Origin: Pyropia yezoensis
Lineage: Eukaryota > Rhodophyta > Bangiophyceae > Bangiales > Bangiaceae
Assembly: GCA_009829735.1 (NCBI GenBank)
Contig: CM020619.1
Coordinates: forward strand, 33,458,283-33,522,282
DNA: 64,000 nt
Direction of reading: 5' to 3'
Part shown: piece after piece, positions 21,590-32,776 of the stretch
How the letters are laid out: every line of letters starts with the position of its first letter
Position numbering within the stretch: the stretch's first letter is position 1
Translations under genes and position numbers: made by a program
The notes under the pieces: generated by a model
Seen by the model: only the letters and a program-made list of their open reading frames with translations
Told to the model about the DNA's origin: nothing
Database searches by the model: none

Positions 21590-24500
21590 ATGACCGGGGG
21601 GCGCTGGGGTAACCCAAGCAGGCCACCCCGGAGTACCGCGGGGAAAGCCCCACGGAGAGCGCGGTTGAGCCGACGCCGCATCAACCCCCGGGTACACCTT
21701 CCGGCCCCGACGACACGGCGTCAGGGGATTGATGACCAACGACCAAGGTTGGGAGGAGAGGACGGGAAGCCCTGTCACATGGAACCAGACAAGGGCCCTG
21801 TTCAGGATGCCCGAGCTACACCGGATATCGGTGTAGGCCACGTGCTGTTTACCTTGGAGAACTTCAAGGTATCAGCCACACTGGGGGTTGACCCCCAGTC
21901 GACACGATCGTACAACCCTGTACTGGATATAGGGGCTGGACCCAACCTTATCCGGAAGGATACCCTCCCGGACAAGTGGCTTCCGCGAGTCAGAGTGACT
22001 CGGGGACCCACCATCAAGGACGCGAATGGTCGCCTCATTCGTACGACCGCAGCGATGTCGCTGCGGGTTACCATCGGGGAACTCACCACGGAAGTCGACT
22101 TCCTGGTGTGTGAGACCCTATCGGTGCCCTGCATACTGGGGTGCACCTTCATCAACGTTCACGTTGATGCAATCCGGCCAGGCCGGAGGACCGTCGAGCT
22201 TCAAGAAGCCGACGGGACGAAGCGAGGACACACGGCTATCGTCAGGGACCTGATGCTACAAGAGAGCCACGTTAACGTGGCTGAGGTGTACGCAAGTGTC
22301 GAGCCGAAGACACTTCGGTTGGCCAAGCGAACTCGCTTTGAGCCGTTGTCGGAGACAGTCCTCCCGGTTAACTGTGACCTCGCAGGCATCTGCAGAGTCA
22401 AGTCCAACCTGCGGACGTACAAGCGCCATGGGTTGACCATGGCCAACGGTCTCATAGACCTCCCATCAGGAGGGTCGTCCCTCCTAGTGATGGCGAACTA
22501 TCGCCGTAAGGCAGTCACCCTCCCGAAGGGAACTATCCTCGGGATTGCCGAGCTCTACGAAGGAGATGTCCTTACCCCTGACAAGGAAGGTCAAGTGGAC
22601 CCACTTGAGGTGCTGGCGGTCGCCGAGACCACCGAGCGACAGCAACCCGATGACGGGAAGCCTAGTCGACCATCATTACCGGCGGATATTCAGCCGAAGG
22701 ACCAAGAAGCATTGAAGGCACTGGCCGATGCTGACCTCGAACACCTTCCCCCTTCGGTAGCCGAAGGGGTACGACGGATGCTAAGAAAGCATGACGTCAT
22801 GTGGACAGGCGGGGCCTTGGGTACCATTGGGGCAACCCAACATCGTATAGACCTGGTACCAGGTGCACGACCCGCCCGGTCACAACCGCACCGAGCGGGA
22901 CCTATGCAACGAGAGATCGTTGATGGAGAAGTGAAGAGGATGAGCGAAGCGAAGGTGATACGACCTTCGATGTCGGAGTGGGGTGCCCCAGTCGTTATCG
23001 TACCGAAGAAGGATCAAACCCCTCGGTTTTGCACCGATTATCGACGCCTCAACTTGGTTACCAAGAAGGACTCATACCCTTTACCAAGGATGGATGAATG
23101 CATCGACTCCCTGGGGGAAGCTACGGTGTTTACCACCATCGACTGCAATGCCGGATACTGGCAGATCCCGGTGGCGGACGAGGATATCCCCAAGACGGCA
23201 TTCGTCTGTCACAGTGGAGTGTACGAGTTCCAAAGGATGCCCTTCGGATTGTCCAACGCCCCCGCTACATTCCAGCGGGCTATCGACATTATACTGTCGG
23301 GGGTGAAGTGGCGTAACTGCCTAGTGTACCTCGATGACGTCATCCTCTTCTCGCGTAACATGGATGACCATGTGCAACATGTTGACGAGGTACTCACCCT
23401 CTTGCGTAACGCCGGGGTAACCCTGCGTCTGAAGAAGTGCGCCTTCTTCCAACAGACGGTCGAGTACCTGGGCCACCAGATAACCCCTGGTAAACTAGGG
23501 GTACTCAAAGCCAATACCCGGGCACTCCGGGATGCCCGGTTCCCTAACACCCAGACACAGCTCAAGAGCTTCCTGGGAATGTGCAATGTATACCGACGGT
23601 TCGTCAAGGACTTCGCTCGGATAGCTAAACCGTTAACGGTTCTTACGAGCAGCACCCTGCCCAAGGTACTCCAACCCCCTTCGCCTAGCGAAGAGGAGGC
23701 ATTCGAGTCGCTGAAGCGAGCCCTACTATCCCTACCCGTCCTTGCGTTACCGCACCGACGGGGTACCTTCGTCATCGATGTCGATGCATGCGATACACAA
23801 GTGGGATGCACCCTGCTACAGGGGGAGACGTTGATCGGTACCGATAACGTTATCCCGGACCTACGTCCGGTAGGATACTTCAGCCGGACACTCAACCCGG
23901 CTGAGCGTAACTCCAGTGCCACCGAGCGTGAATGCCTCGGAGTTATATGGGCAGTGCAACTGCTCCGTCCATACCTGGAGGGCTCCAGGTTCATCGTGAG
24001 GTCCGACCACGAACCCCTACGATGGCTCCTCAACCTTGGTGACAAGGATTCCGATAGCCATGGGAGGCTAGCCCGATGAAGGCTAAAAATGGCCGAGCAC
24101 GACTACTGTACCGTGTATAAGGCTGGGTTAACCCACCATCTCGGAGACGCATTGTCTCGACTCGACACCCCGAGCGGGGATACCCGCCCGGTGGACGAGG
24201 ACATCCCGGTGGTACCGGTCTGCATGGTGGGTAACGCTACCCAAGGTATGGTCGACCATACCATGGCACACCGAGCATGCCCACTAACCCTCGCGGACTT
24301 CCGCGAGGCACAAGCCAATGACGACGACTGTAGACGCCATCGCGCTAACCCCCTGGCCGGTACGGCCGGCATCTTCTCCGAGAACGAAGACGGACTCATA
24401 TACCGGCGGGCACCCGCCGATGGACGACATCAAGTCGTGGTTCCCGTGTCCTTACGGCAAGCCGCCATGGAACGAGAACACGAGAACCCCACAGCCGGAC

Positions 24501-25756
24501 ACCCGGGGGGTTCACGTACGTTCGCAGCAATGCGAAGGTTCTTCTACTGGCCAGCAATGGCCGTCGACGTGGTCGACCACGTAAGGGGATGCCACCCCTG
24601 TGCGCGTAACCGCATGAGTCTACATAGGCAGGCGTCTGCCATGAAGCTATTCCCACCCGATGGGCCCAACGAGCAAGTCGCTATCGACATACTCGGGCCA
24701 CTTCCGGTAACGGAAGAAGGGAACAGGTACATCCTGGTCATGTCTGACCGATTCACCAAGCTGTCACGAGCGGCAGCCATCCCGAATGATACGGCATACA
24801 CCATCACGAACGCAGTGGTTGACCACTGGATCAGTGCCTTCGGAGTCATGAAGCAACTCCTCTCCGACAACGGAGCAAACCTTACGTCAGCATTCTGCAC
24901 TAAGGTCCTGGGCATGTTCGGTATCGAACCACGTCGGGCATCCGACTACCACCCGCAAACCAACGGGCAGGTGGAGCGGTTCAACCGCACCATCGTCAAG
25001 ATGCTACAGTGCTACGTGGCAGAGCACACGAACACTTGGGACAGGCTTCTGTCCGTACTCACCCTGGCATACAATGCCAGGCCGCATCGGAGCACGAACA
25101 TCGCTCCGCTGGAGTGGGTCATGCCACTAGGCGTCAGTAACCTGACGCTGCCACCAGGCAGGTGCACTCGGTATGATACACCGAAAGGCCGACCGGCCGA
25201 AAGTATCCACCTAGCTTGGTTGGCCAAGCTATCGTGGATGATTCCTAAGCTCAAGGGTGCCCTTGACAGAACACAACTTCGATATAAGAAGAACTTTGAC
25301 ACCCGGCTACGGGTGCGCAACGCAACCCTGGTAACAGGTGACTTGGTCTATATCAGACACCAGAAGTTCCGAGGGAACAAGCTTATGCAACCGGTCAAGG
25401 GACCGTACCAGATCCTCCACAGAGATGACCACTCTGTTATCTTACACTCCGATACGGAGATTCAACGCATCAGCATGAATGATGTCACACCTGCTCCGAT
25501 GCCGGAACAGCCTCAGCCGGTACCGGCTGGGTTGCTACATGAAGCTCTTACAACCCACCGGTCAGATGACCCGGTGGGACCGGATGGGATTCCATACCAA
25601 GTAGAGAGCGTGGTCGGACACACCGACCCGGACCTACCAGGACCCTGGTACGTCGAGGTTATGTGGGTCGGATACGACTCATCCACCTGGGAACAGGCGG
25701 CAAATATACCCCGCCAACTCCTCATGCCTTACATGAGGCGACGACGCCTACTGTAA
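21590..25756 (+). pseudogene. pol: Pol polyprotein of element A, one nonsense codon
   Basis: 1388 codons read straight through except TGA at 24077-24079 (codon 830), where the surrounding GRLAR-x-RLKMAEHDY block normally has Trp. Domains: protease with VLDIGAGPNLI (D113; the family usually has D-T/S-G, here D-I-G); RT with LVYLDDVILFS near residue 580; RNase H with VIDVDA, ERECLGV and RSDHEPL; integrase with an H-H-C-C zinc site (GHPGG...CHPCARNR) and D-D-E (AIDILGPLP, LSDNGANL, QTNGQVERFNR); and a chromodomain-like tail (YVEVMWVGYDSSTWEQA). Reversing one transition would open the whole frame, so decay is recent or the codon is read through. Pol starts eight bases after the gag stop. Confidence 0.9.
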
Positions 25757-25832
25757 CAACCCAACCGACACCGACTTCGGCTGTTGGGGGGTGAGGCTTA
25801 TACCTACTAAGTAGGGTGTGACATGGTTACGG

Positions 25833-25928
25833 CAGACTTAGGTTTCTAAGTCAAATCAGACTTAAGTTTCTAAGTCGAACCAAGCTTAGGCAACGAAGTA
25901 GAGTCAAGCTTAGGTAACTAAGTAAAAC
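25833..25928. repeat. Four 24-bp tandem repeats between pol and antisense gene
   Basis: Four consecutive units starting cagactta or caagctta, each containing a (t/g)ctaagt-like end. The interval is markedly AT-rich against the rest of the element. A perfect hairpin TTCGAT-AAT-ATCGAA follows at 25968-25982. This sits where two convergent transcripts would end. Confidence 0.75.
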
Positions 25929-25999
25929 CTGAACCTTAATAAGTTAACTTAAAGGTAAAGGCTAACTTCGATAATATCGAAGTAACTAGGGGGCTTACA

Positions 26000-26055
26000 C
26001 GGGAGGATGACCTCCCCTAGCCAAGACACAAAGTGAGGGAGGATGACCTCCCCAA
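26000..26055. repeat. Paired ggaggatgacctcccc hairpins
   Basis: The 16-bp word ggaggatgacctcccc, itself a stem-loop (GGAGG...CCTCC), occurs twice about 37 bp apart downstream of the antisense gene end. It may act in 3'-end formation of the convergent transcripts. Confidence 0.5.
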
Positions 26056-26234
26056 GCATGAACCAACCGGAAGAAGTTGGGCGGGAGGCAAGGCACCACT
26101 GAGCCAGAAGGGGTACTCCCCAGGGCAGCAAACAGGGGCAAGCAATGCCCCCAAAGGGGATGAGTTGATACTCACTACTACCCGGCCACCATAAGGGTCA
26201 CCGGGGCCCTCTCCCGCACTAACAATAGCGCTCC

Positions 26235-28604
26235 TCAGTGGGTAGACCCACTGCCCCAGGGAGGCCACTCACGCGTAAGCGCGTATACCTCCGTGCTCCA
26301 CCGGTCGGCAATCTCACGACGGTCAATCACCCGAGTTACCTCGGTGCATAGCTGGACGAGGGTGCTGCGGCCAGCCTCCACGTCCTCCAGAGCTTTCTGG
26401 AGGCGGTCCAGCACGCCACCGAAGCAACGCGCTGACCCAACTAGCGCAGCACCTGGGGGGATATCCCCCCAGCTAACAGAGAGACCCTCCCGCATTGCGC
26501 GGGCAACAAGGGCGTCAACGTCCTCATACCAGAGACGGGGACCCCCGTCTTGTATGACAGGGGCGGGAGCGGACACTGGCGCAGCCAGAGGAGCCAGAGG
26601 AGCCGACACGGCTACCACCGGAGCCGGTGGCACCTGATACGAGGCTCGGTAGGACCCTACCGAAGGGGCTCCACCGTAACCCCGGCGGGGCTCCGCCCGA
26701 CGACGGGACACCTCACGCTCCCCACCCGCAGAGCCCCACTCTCGGGGACGACGGCCAACCGCCGCCGGTATCGGGTTACCGAACCACGGGGCAAGGACCT
26801 GAAGAGGGTCATGGATAACCATGGGAATACCCAGGTCAGGAACGGCCTCGGTGGACGCCCACTCATGGCAACTAGGCTCACCCGGCTGAGTACGCCGGAT
26901 ACGCAACGAGTGACGAGGCAAGGGGGTAGCCCCAGCCTGCGGGTCCCGGTACGGGGGAAGGGCCAACACCCCAGCCCAGTTCACGGCATCGTGAACAGCC
27001 AGCAGAGCCTCGAACTCCCGGGCCAACCCGGTCTTGGCAGCTATCAGGTCCACGCCCAACTGCGCGATGTGCCGACGGACACCCGTCGGAAGATGAAACA
27101 GGCGCCCCTGCCGGCGGACGGACAGCAAGAAGGAGGACGCCTGCCCGAGGGTAACCTCAAGGGTGAAGGTACCCTGCAACGGGTGGACCGGCCGGGAGGC
27201 CAACACACTCCCGAAGTATCGGAGACAGGAGCCGGTGTCAAACTGGAAAGCAGGGGCGGGTTCCCACCCCTCCTGCCATAGCGGCGGGCGCACGGGAGTG
27301 TATACCGGCGCACGACCGTTGCCGGTCTGCAACGCACACGTTATATCCGTGCGAAACGCATCCGCCATGACACCATGGTTACGTCGCCAGCTCGACGCCG
27401 ACTTCAACCCCGCCATAGGCGGGTAGGGAGCCGTCAACGACAGATACGTGGATACCCCCGGGTAGTAATCAAAGTCGGGATACCGACCGGTACTGCCCAC
27501 CGTCTCCCCAAATGCAACCGGCTCCGCCGCCGCCGCAATCCCCCGAGCACTAGCCGGGTAGTCAATCTCCCGCGGCAACGCGGGAGCAATCAGGTCGCAT
27601 ACCCCGAAGGCGGGGTCGAGGTAGACCTCACCCCGTCCCACCCGAGTACGCCAGAGCTGCGCATGCCGGTCGTCCGGCTGACTCAGGATCCAATGGTGTT
27701 CCACTCGCACCGCGTTCGGCTGGTTGACCAGCCGCACCAACTCCCGCTCCCAACTCGGGTCCACCTTGACGCGCCGGGAGGACTCTCCACGGGGATGGGG
27801 CAGGTGGAAGTCCACCCGCATCCGCCCATCGGACTCCATTGACTCTTGCACAGTCAGGCCTCGAACCCGAGCCACCAAGTCGAACATCGACATGGCGGGT
27901 TGACCCGCCGCCACGGCGACGCCGCCACCCAACGGGGCAACCCGGGCAGGACCAGGAAGAATAGGGGGCGCCGGGGGATGCCCCACCGGAAGAGGGGCCG
28001 GCGCCGGAGTCGCACGCGGCCGAGGAGGAAGAAGAAGGGCGGGCGCCCGCCCGGAGTAACTACCGGAGTCCACTGCCATCGGTGTAGACCCACCTTGAGC
28101 ACTAGACGCCCGCGGCACCGCGGGCAGAGCATCGCCGCCACCCGGACCCGACGTGGGTACCACGGGGGCAGCACGGGTAGACCCGCTACCCGCCGCAGCG
28201 GACACACCAACCGGGCGGGCACCCGCGCCGTCTTGACCCGCCGTCCCGGTCGGGGTGCCACCATAACCGCCCGACACGCCGGCGACGCCGTCTTGAGGTA
28301 GAGCCACGCCGGTACCGGCGACAGAAGCCATCCGGGCCGCCGGAGGAGAAGCGGTAGAAGCCACCGCTGCACGCGGTTGTCCGCCACCCGACGGAGCCGT
28401 CGTGCCGCTACACACGGACGACAACCCGCCCGGCGCGCCGTCCGGGGCCACACGAACGGTCACCCGGTCGTCCTCGTCCTCCGACGAGCTCGCTAGGAAG
28501 CACTCGGCGGCGGTGGCGGAGACGGGAACGTCGTCCACCATCACCTCTTCCCCCTCTTCAGGCAGGAGGTCGTCCTCGCCCCCGGGTACCTGGGGGTCCG
28601 ACAT
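26235..28604 (-). CDS. Antisense accessory protein of element A (789 aa)
   Basis: A fully open frame on the strand opposite to gag-pol, from ATG 28604 to 26235, lying between pol and the 3' LTR. Residues 1-240 are acidic, then Ala/Gly/Pro-rich. Residues 240-560 look like a folded domain with Trp/Tyr/His-rich blocks: FDYYPGVSTYLSL (378-390), WRRNHGVMADAFRTD (406-420), FGSV (464-467), RRQGRLFHLP (497-506) and LLAVHDAVNW (534-543). The last three match the antisense protein of elements B and C in order and spacing. The C-terminal part is helical (about 690-780). No catalytic motif is recognised. A 789-codon frame free of stops in a young element argues for selection. Its promoter would lie in 28605-29195 or be antisense activity of the 3' LTR. 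Function unknown. Confidence 0.8.
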   Translation of the reverse strand: MSDPQVPGGEDDLLPEEGEEVMVDDVPVSATAAECFLASSSEDEDDRVTVRVAPDGAPGGLSSVCSGTTAPSGGGQPRAAVASTASPPAARMASVAGTGVALPQDGVAGVSGGYGGTPTGTAGQDGAGARPVGVSAAAGSGSTRAAPVVPTSGPGGGDALPAVPRASSAQGGSTPMAVDSGSYSGRAPALLLPPRPRATPAPAPLPVGHPPAPPILPGPARVAPLGGGVAVAAGQPAMSMFDLVARVRGLTVQESMESDGRMRVDFHLPHPRGESSRRVKVDPSWERELVRLVNQPNAVRVEHHWILSQPDDRHAQLWRTRVGRGEVYLDPAFGVCDLIAPALPREIDYPASARGIAAAAEPVAFGETVGSTGRYPDFDYYPGVSTYLSLTAPYPPMAGLKSASSWRRNHGVMADAFRTDITCALQTGNGRAPVYTPVRPPLWQEGWEPAPAFQFDTGSCLRYFGSVLASRPVHPLQGTFTLEVTLGQASSFLLSVRRQGRLFHLPTGVRRHIAQLGVDLIAAKTGLAREFEALLAVHDAVNWAGVLALPPYRDPQAGATPLPRHSLRIRRTQPGEPSCHEWASTEAVPDLGIPMVIHDPLQVLAPWFGNPIPAAVGRRPREWGSAGGEREVSRRRAEPRRGYGGAPSVGSYRASYQVPPAPVVAVSAPLAPLAAPVSAPAPVIQDGGPRLWYEDVDALVARAMREGLSVSWGDIPPGAALVGSARCFGGVLDRLQKALEDVEAGRSTLVQLCTEVTRVIDRREIADRWSTEVYALTREWPPWGSGSTH

Positions 28605-29183
28605 GGTGCAACCGGGGTGGCAGGGGCGCCCCTTGCAGAATAGCCGAGGCCGGCTCGACCCGGTACGAGGAACGCTCGCGCGGACGAGCCAGGGAAGCGC
28701 GGGCGCCCGCGCTTATGACCACAAACGGCCACGAGAAGCGCCTCAGGCGCGCGGGTCGACCCGCGCCCCACGAGGCTACGAACGGGCTCCACCCAGGCAC
28801 CTGGGCGGGCCGGGGCCACACCCCCGTACGGGGCAACCAAGAGGGGTTCACCCCGAAACCGCCCCCGCGAAAAGCGGGAGCGGCCGCCCCCATTCACTCG
28901 GTAACACGAGAGGGGCTCCCCTACCACCAGACACCTGGTGGCGGATCCGCTTGCACCACCCCTCGGAAAGGGGGGTCGTGAATAGAACCCGCATCGGGAA
29001 TTTAACGGTCCGGAAAACGGATCGTGTGTGTACCACACAAAGGGGGGCACCCCCCTCAGACAACCTCGAAAAGGGGTGTCTGTCGCGACGGGGCGCAAAG
29101 CCCCACCCGACTGGTAAACGGTCACGCGACCCACTTACATTCGGTAACCCAAATGCAACTCGACCCGAGGACGGGCCGAATCT

Positions 29184-29193
29184 AAGGGGGGGA
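29184..29193 (+). other. Polypurine tract of element A
   Basis: AAGGGGGGGA two bases before the 3' LTR, the expected plus-strand primer site. Confidence 0.7.
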
Positions 29194-29195
29194 TA

Positions 29196-29557
29196 TGTAG
29201 CAATATGGTTGGCCGTATTGTAGCCCTAATATTAGGGGGGCTACTTCTAATCCTTAACTTTAATTTGATAGTTCGTACTGGTCACGGTATCTATAAGTAA
29301 CGTATGACCAGAGGGACTTGCATCTTGGGGTGGAGGGTAGTTAGTAGTGTCTCCGAGGGTTTATAACGTGGGGGCCGGCGGCGAATCCACCGCCGGCCAA
29401 GGTAGAACAACAAACCCCTCCCATCTGGGCTCCCATCTTGGTCCCGTGGCTTGCGCTCCAAGGACAGCAACCTTGGCCTCCCGGTGACGTTGGTGCCGAT
29501 CCCCCTTGGTAAGTGTTCCCTGAGAGTGGACGTGCGACGGATCCCTATTGTGCTACA
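29196..29557 (+). repeat. 3' LTR of element A
   Basis: 362 bp with TGTAGC...GCTACA ends, paired with 18810-19172. Confidence 0.95.
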
Positions 29558-29562
29558 GCGCT
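29558..29562. repeat. Target-site duplication of element A (right)
   Basis: GCGCT, identical to 18805-18809. Confidence 0.9.
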
Positions 29563-30759
29563 ATTTCGACCTAGACTTGGGCACCCCAGGCGTAGACACA
29601 CTTAATTAGCGGCGGGGTCAAAACTGAGAGCGACCCCGCGTCGTCAGTGACAGAAGACGCAGTCTAAAGGTGTATCTCATGCAATAAGGCCGATGAGCAA
29701 CACCAATCTTTGCGCCAGCAAAAGTGTATGAAGACTTCATCAGCGAGAGGCGTCCGTCAAACCAAAAGAAAGAGCATCTCAAAGGCATCACGTTTGGCGC
29801 ACACTGCCTTTTCTTTTTTGATGTGTTCTCCGTCCTGGAGGGCGACATCATGACGTCGACTGGAGCGTTCTGCACCAATATTTCTGCCCATTCGTGGCTG
29901 CCGGGCTTCTGGGTATCAGACTCGCAACGTGGCGAGGTTGCCAAAAAGGTACGATAGACATGCACGAAGGCTGGAACCAGTTGCTGGATGAGAAGAACAG
30001 CTCGTACGTCCTTCAACGGACCTCCCCGCATGCTGAAGCGCCGTTCGTTGCGTGATCCGATACGAGTAAGATTTCATGAAATTGCATTGATGGGGGCCAC
30101 CTTTGACTGCACGTCCCCCTCAGGGCGCACTGAGGGCGTCCCTGAGTGCTGACAGAACGTTGATCCGCATAAAATATTTTTCAACTCAAAGTTTGGGCGT
30201 ACGCTTACGAGAGCTCCAGCATGTGCGCTTCACCGGCCTGCCATTGGACCCTGTACATCGAGCTCGGCATCACTCTCGCTCGGCTTTTTCATACTGCCAC
30301 CACGGGAGGGTCATCCTGACGCCGTGTGCCAAGTCTTAGGCCCATCCGAGAACCTGTCGTTGCCGCAAAGCAACAGTACCACGCGCCTAATAGCATGAGT
30401 CATGCGTGGAGTGATGTCGAGTCTGCAGCCACGTATGGAAGAATACGTGAATTTTCCGTCTTACGCGCACAGGGGCCTTGAAAGCCGTTTTCTTGAAAGA
30501 GAAATTTCCTGACCATTTCAGCTCGAGACCAGCCACGTGGGACCCGCTGCGCCGTCCGATTCGCAGATGCCCAACTTGCTGTTCCTCGAAGGCTGTTCAG
30601 CCGGCTGGGGTCATCGCCAGCAACGCGGCGGCGTCTATCTCAAATTGTTAACCCTCACTCCCACCTTCATCATCCCTCGTTTTCCACCTCATCCCTCGCG
30701 CTACAGGTGCCCTTCTACAATCCCTGCGCCTTCCTCCCACCACCCATTGATCACTCGCC
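29563..30759. other. No confident gene; upstream of the hAT gene
   Basis: Short frames on both strands (for example 29724-29957 plus and 29618-30031 minus) have no recognisable domain. The last part, 30640-30759, is pyrimidine-rich and may be the 5' leader or promoter of the hAT transposase. I looked for hAT terminal repeats here and found no convincing pair. Confidence 0.4.
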
Positions 30760-31968
30760 ATGCCTCCTGACGCGAGCGCGGTGCCCTCGACCGAGAGCCG
30801 CACGGGGTCATGGCTGTACATGGATGTCGATTCCGACACGGGCCGCATGCACTGCCGGCCGACAGGTGCCAGTGGCACAACTCCGCCTTCAAGACCCGCG
30901 CGAGAGAGCATCTCACTGGCTGCACGGCTGACGAACGGACGCCCCCGAAGATGATGGGTGTCATTGCCACGACTTTGAGCGCTCTCGGCGCCCCCCTACC
31001 AGCTACCACGAAGCAGATGCACGAGTGGCGGTTGCTTTGGGTGGAGGCGATGTGCGATTCGGTCCTACCACTGAGCTTCTTTGAGGCGGCTCAGTGGCTG
31101 GTGGCGATAGGAGCGGTGAGCTCTGGACGATTTACCGGGCCAGGCTATCGCTGCGTGCTGGCTTCCACGTACGTCCCACTTGTGGCAGCCAAGTCGGACA
31201 TGCGGACAGCGGCGCGGACCCGGGAGGCGGACTCTTCAGCTGTTTCTTTGGATGGTGCAGCTGTCAACCATCAAGGTGGGAAAAGCTTTGTAAACTACTC
31301 GCCACTGGCGCTGTTGTATGCCACCACCCGATTGGGCGCCGTGTCCCCTACAAGTGACAACCTATTGTCGGCACTCAAGAGCTTTTCTTCAGAGCCCATC
31401 ATGTCAGCGGCGCGAGTTGCCGCCAGTGCGGCGGGGGCTGAGGCGGCGGCGCCTGTGCCGCGCTGGCGACGATTCCTGGAGCAGCGGACTCCAGCAGTCG
31501 TGAGGAACTCGCCGAGTTCTATGGTGCCTATGCGGAGCAGCAGTGTCAGTGACGGTACCTTCGCTTTTGAGTACGGCTGCGCTGCCCACGCCGGAAGTCT
31601 CGTCATCCAGGACACTGCCAAGCTCCTGCCGTTCCATTCGGCACTGCGCAGCTCTCTGTGCGCAACTGTGCTCGTTTTGCGCCGTGGATGCCCACGCACG
31701 TTGCATGTAGACACGGTGGCGCGATCGTTGCAGCTGGGGCGGCGACGTGTGCGGGGCTTGCAGGCGTACAGCCGGACGCGGTGAGTGAGGGAAGCCTGCA
31801 CGATCGCTGCGATGAAGGAAAACCTTCTCGCGATGCGCCACACCCTCTTCGCCAACATTTCGCCCCAAACCCGTTTGACAGGCCTGACTGCGTCACGGAG
31901 GCGCTGGAGGCCCAAAGCCGTGCGGCCGTTGGCATGTCTAGCCCTTTTTCGACGACGTTGGCGGCCGT
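30760..31968 (+). pseudogene. BED/hAT transposase pseudogene, N-terminal part
   Basis: It starts at ATG 30760 (cgccATG). A BED-type zinc finger can be read (Trp-Leu-Tyr..., MHC, then CQWHNSAFK and HLTGC) only by shifting frame near 30855-30870. The core follows: WRLLWVEAMCDSVLP; a DDE-like start (SAVSLDGAAVN); and the hAT hallmark YGCAAHAGSLVIQDTAK near 31572-31620. An in-frame TGA (31782-31784) follows LQAYSRTR, a further frame change lies between about 31850 and 31900, and element B then interrupts at 31968. BED-hAT transposases cut and paste DNA with 8-bp target duplications. The gene resumes at 50742. Confidence 0.75.
31964..31968. repeat. Target-site duplication of element B (left)
   Basis: GCCGT; repeated exactly at 50737-50741. 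Confidence 0.9.
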
Positions 31969-32438
31969 TGTGGCAAAAACCACTCGCACACACAGCACCC
32001 AAGTTGGGGTGGTGCACAAGGGCGGCCTCCCGTGTCGGGGGAGCCGGAAGAAGTGCAAGTCGCACACACGCCATCTCTGTTGTGGGGCAATGCCCCCACG
32101 GCGAAACAAGAAAAAGGTGTGTGGTCCAACAGTTTCTTGGTCGGACCGGGAAAGCGAGGCCAAGCCCTGCTCTCCCTCCCCGAATCCCTCCAGGGTCCTC
32201 TCAGAATCTCACCACTCAGAATCTCCCACCCCAGCACCTGCCCACCGGGCCACACGAAAATTCAAGACGATAAAATGCAGAAAACCCTCAAATCCAGGTT
32301 GGATTTACTACTAAGCTAACTATCCCAAACTTAGGGAATATGGACCCAAATGCAGGGGGAGGAACGGATCAGGCTAGTGGCCTGCCGCCCCTTGCATGGC
32401 ACGCGTTGCCCCCCTACCTGGGGGCCAATACTGCCACA
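31969..32438 (-). repeat. 3' LTR of element B
   Basis: 470 bp. The right-hand 195 bp (U3 side in element orientation) match the right LTR almost perfectly. The left 275 bp differ at about 35 positions by eye and instead resemble the LTR at 16392-16861. Confidence 0.9.
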
Positions 32439-32450
32439 CTCCCCTCTCCT
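32439..32450 (-). other. Polypurine tract of element B
   Basis: AGGAGAGGGGAG on the minus strand, abutting the 3' LTR; the same tract precedes the 3' LTR of element C. Confidence 0.75.
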
Positions 32451-32776
32451 CAGTTCCGACCGACCCGGTCGGCCCTGTGAGGGGGTGCGTAAACGCACGT
32501 CTCGGCGTTGGGGGCGCGACTTGCTGTCCCCCCTCGAGTACGTAACGCGGATGTGGAGGCGGTCACGTTGACCGCCCCTCTCCTCAAGCTTGCCCACTCG
32601 GCAGCTTGCTGTCCCCGGTTCTCACTTCACCATCACCACCACCTCCCCTTCACCTTCCCCTGAGCCGCCCCACGCTGGGGAGGCCACCCGTCTACCCACG
32701 ATCCGAGTCCCCCTCAACTCGAGGCGGGTCTCGTGCCGCTGTATCCAGGGCGTCTCTCCCCAACTTGGGGAGAGCC

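Larger units (their letters stand above)
18810..29557 (+). mobile_element. Complete Ty3/gypsy (chromovirus-like) element A
   Basis: 10,748 bp bounded by LTRs of 363 and 362 bp and a perfect 5-bp target duplication. Order: 5' LTR, PBS, gag, pol (protease, RT, RNase H, integrase, chromodomain-like tail), an AT-rich tandem-repeat interval, an antisense ORF and the 3' LTR. Integrase after RNase H is the Ty3/gypsy order. The LTRs differ at roughly nine positions by eye, so the insertion is fairly young. One nonsense codon in pol is the only clear lesion. Copies of its gag also occur at 13277-14857. Confidence 0.95.

Noticed and set aside
25833..25928. CRISPR-like array
   Set aside because: The 24-bp units are contiguous with no spacers, and the setting is eukaryotic.
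32606..32776. Longer start for the antisense protein of B (and the matching 48097-48267 in C)
   Set aside because: It would use a TTG start. The ATG at 32777 (48096 in C) is conserved in three copies in the same context, and the upstream part is Pro/Ser low complexity.
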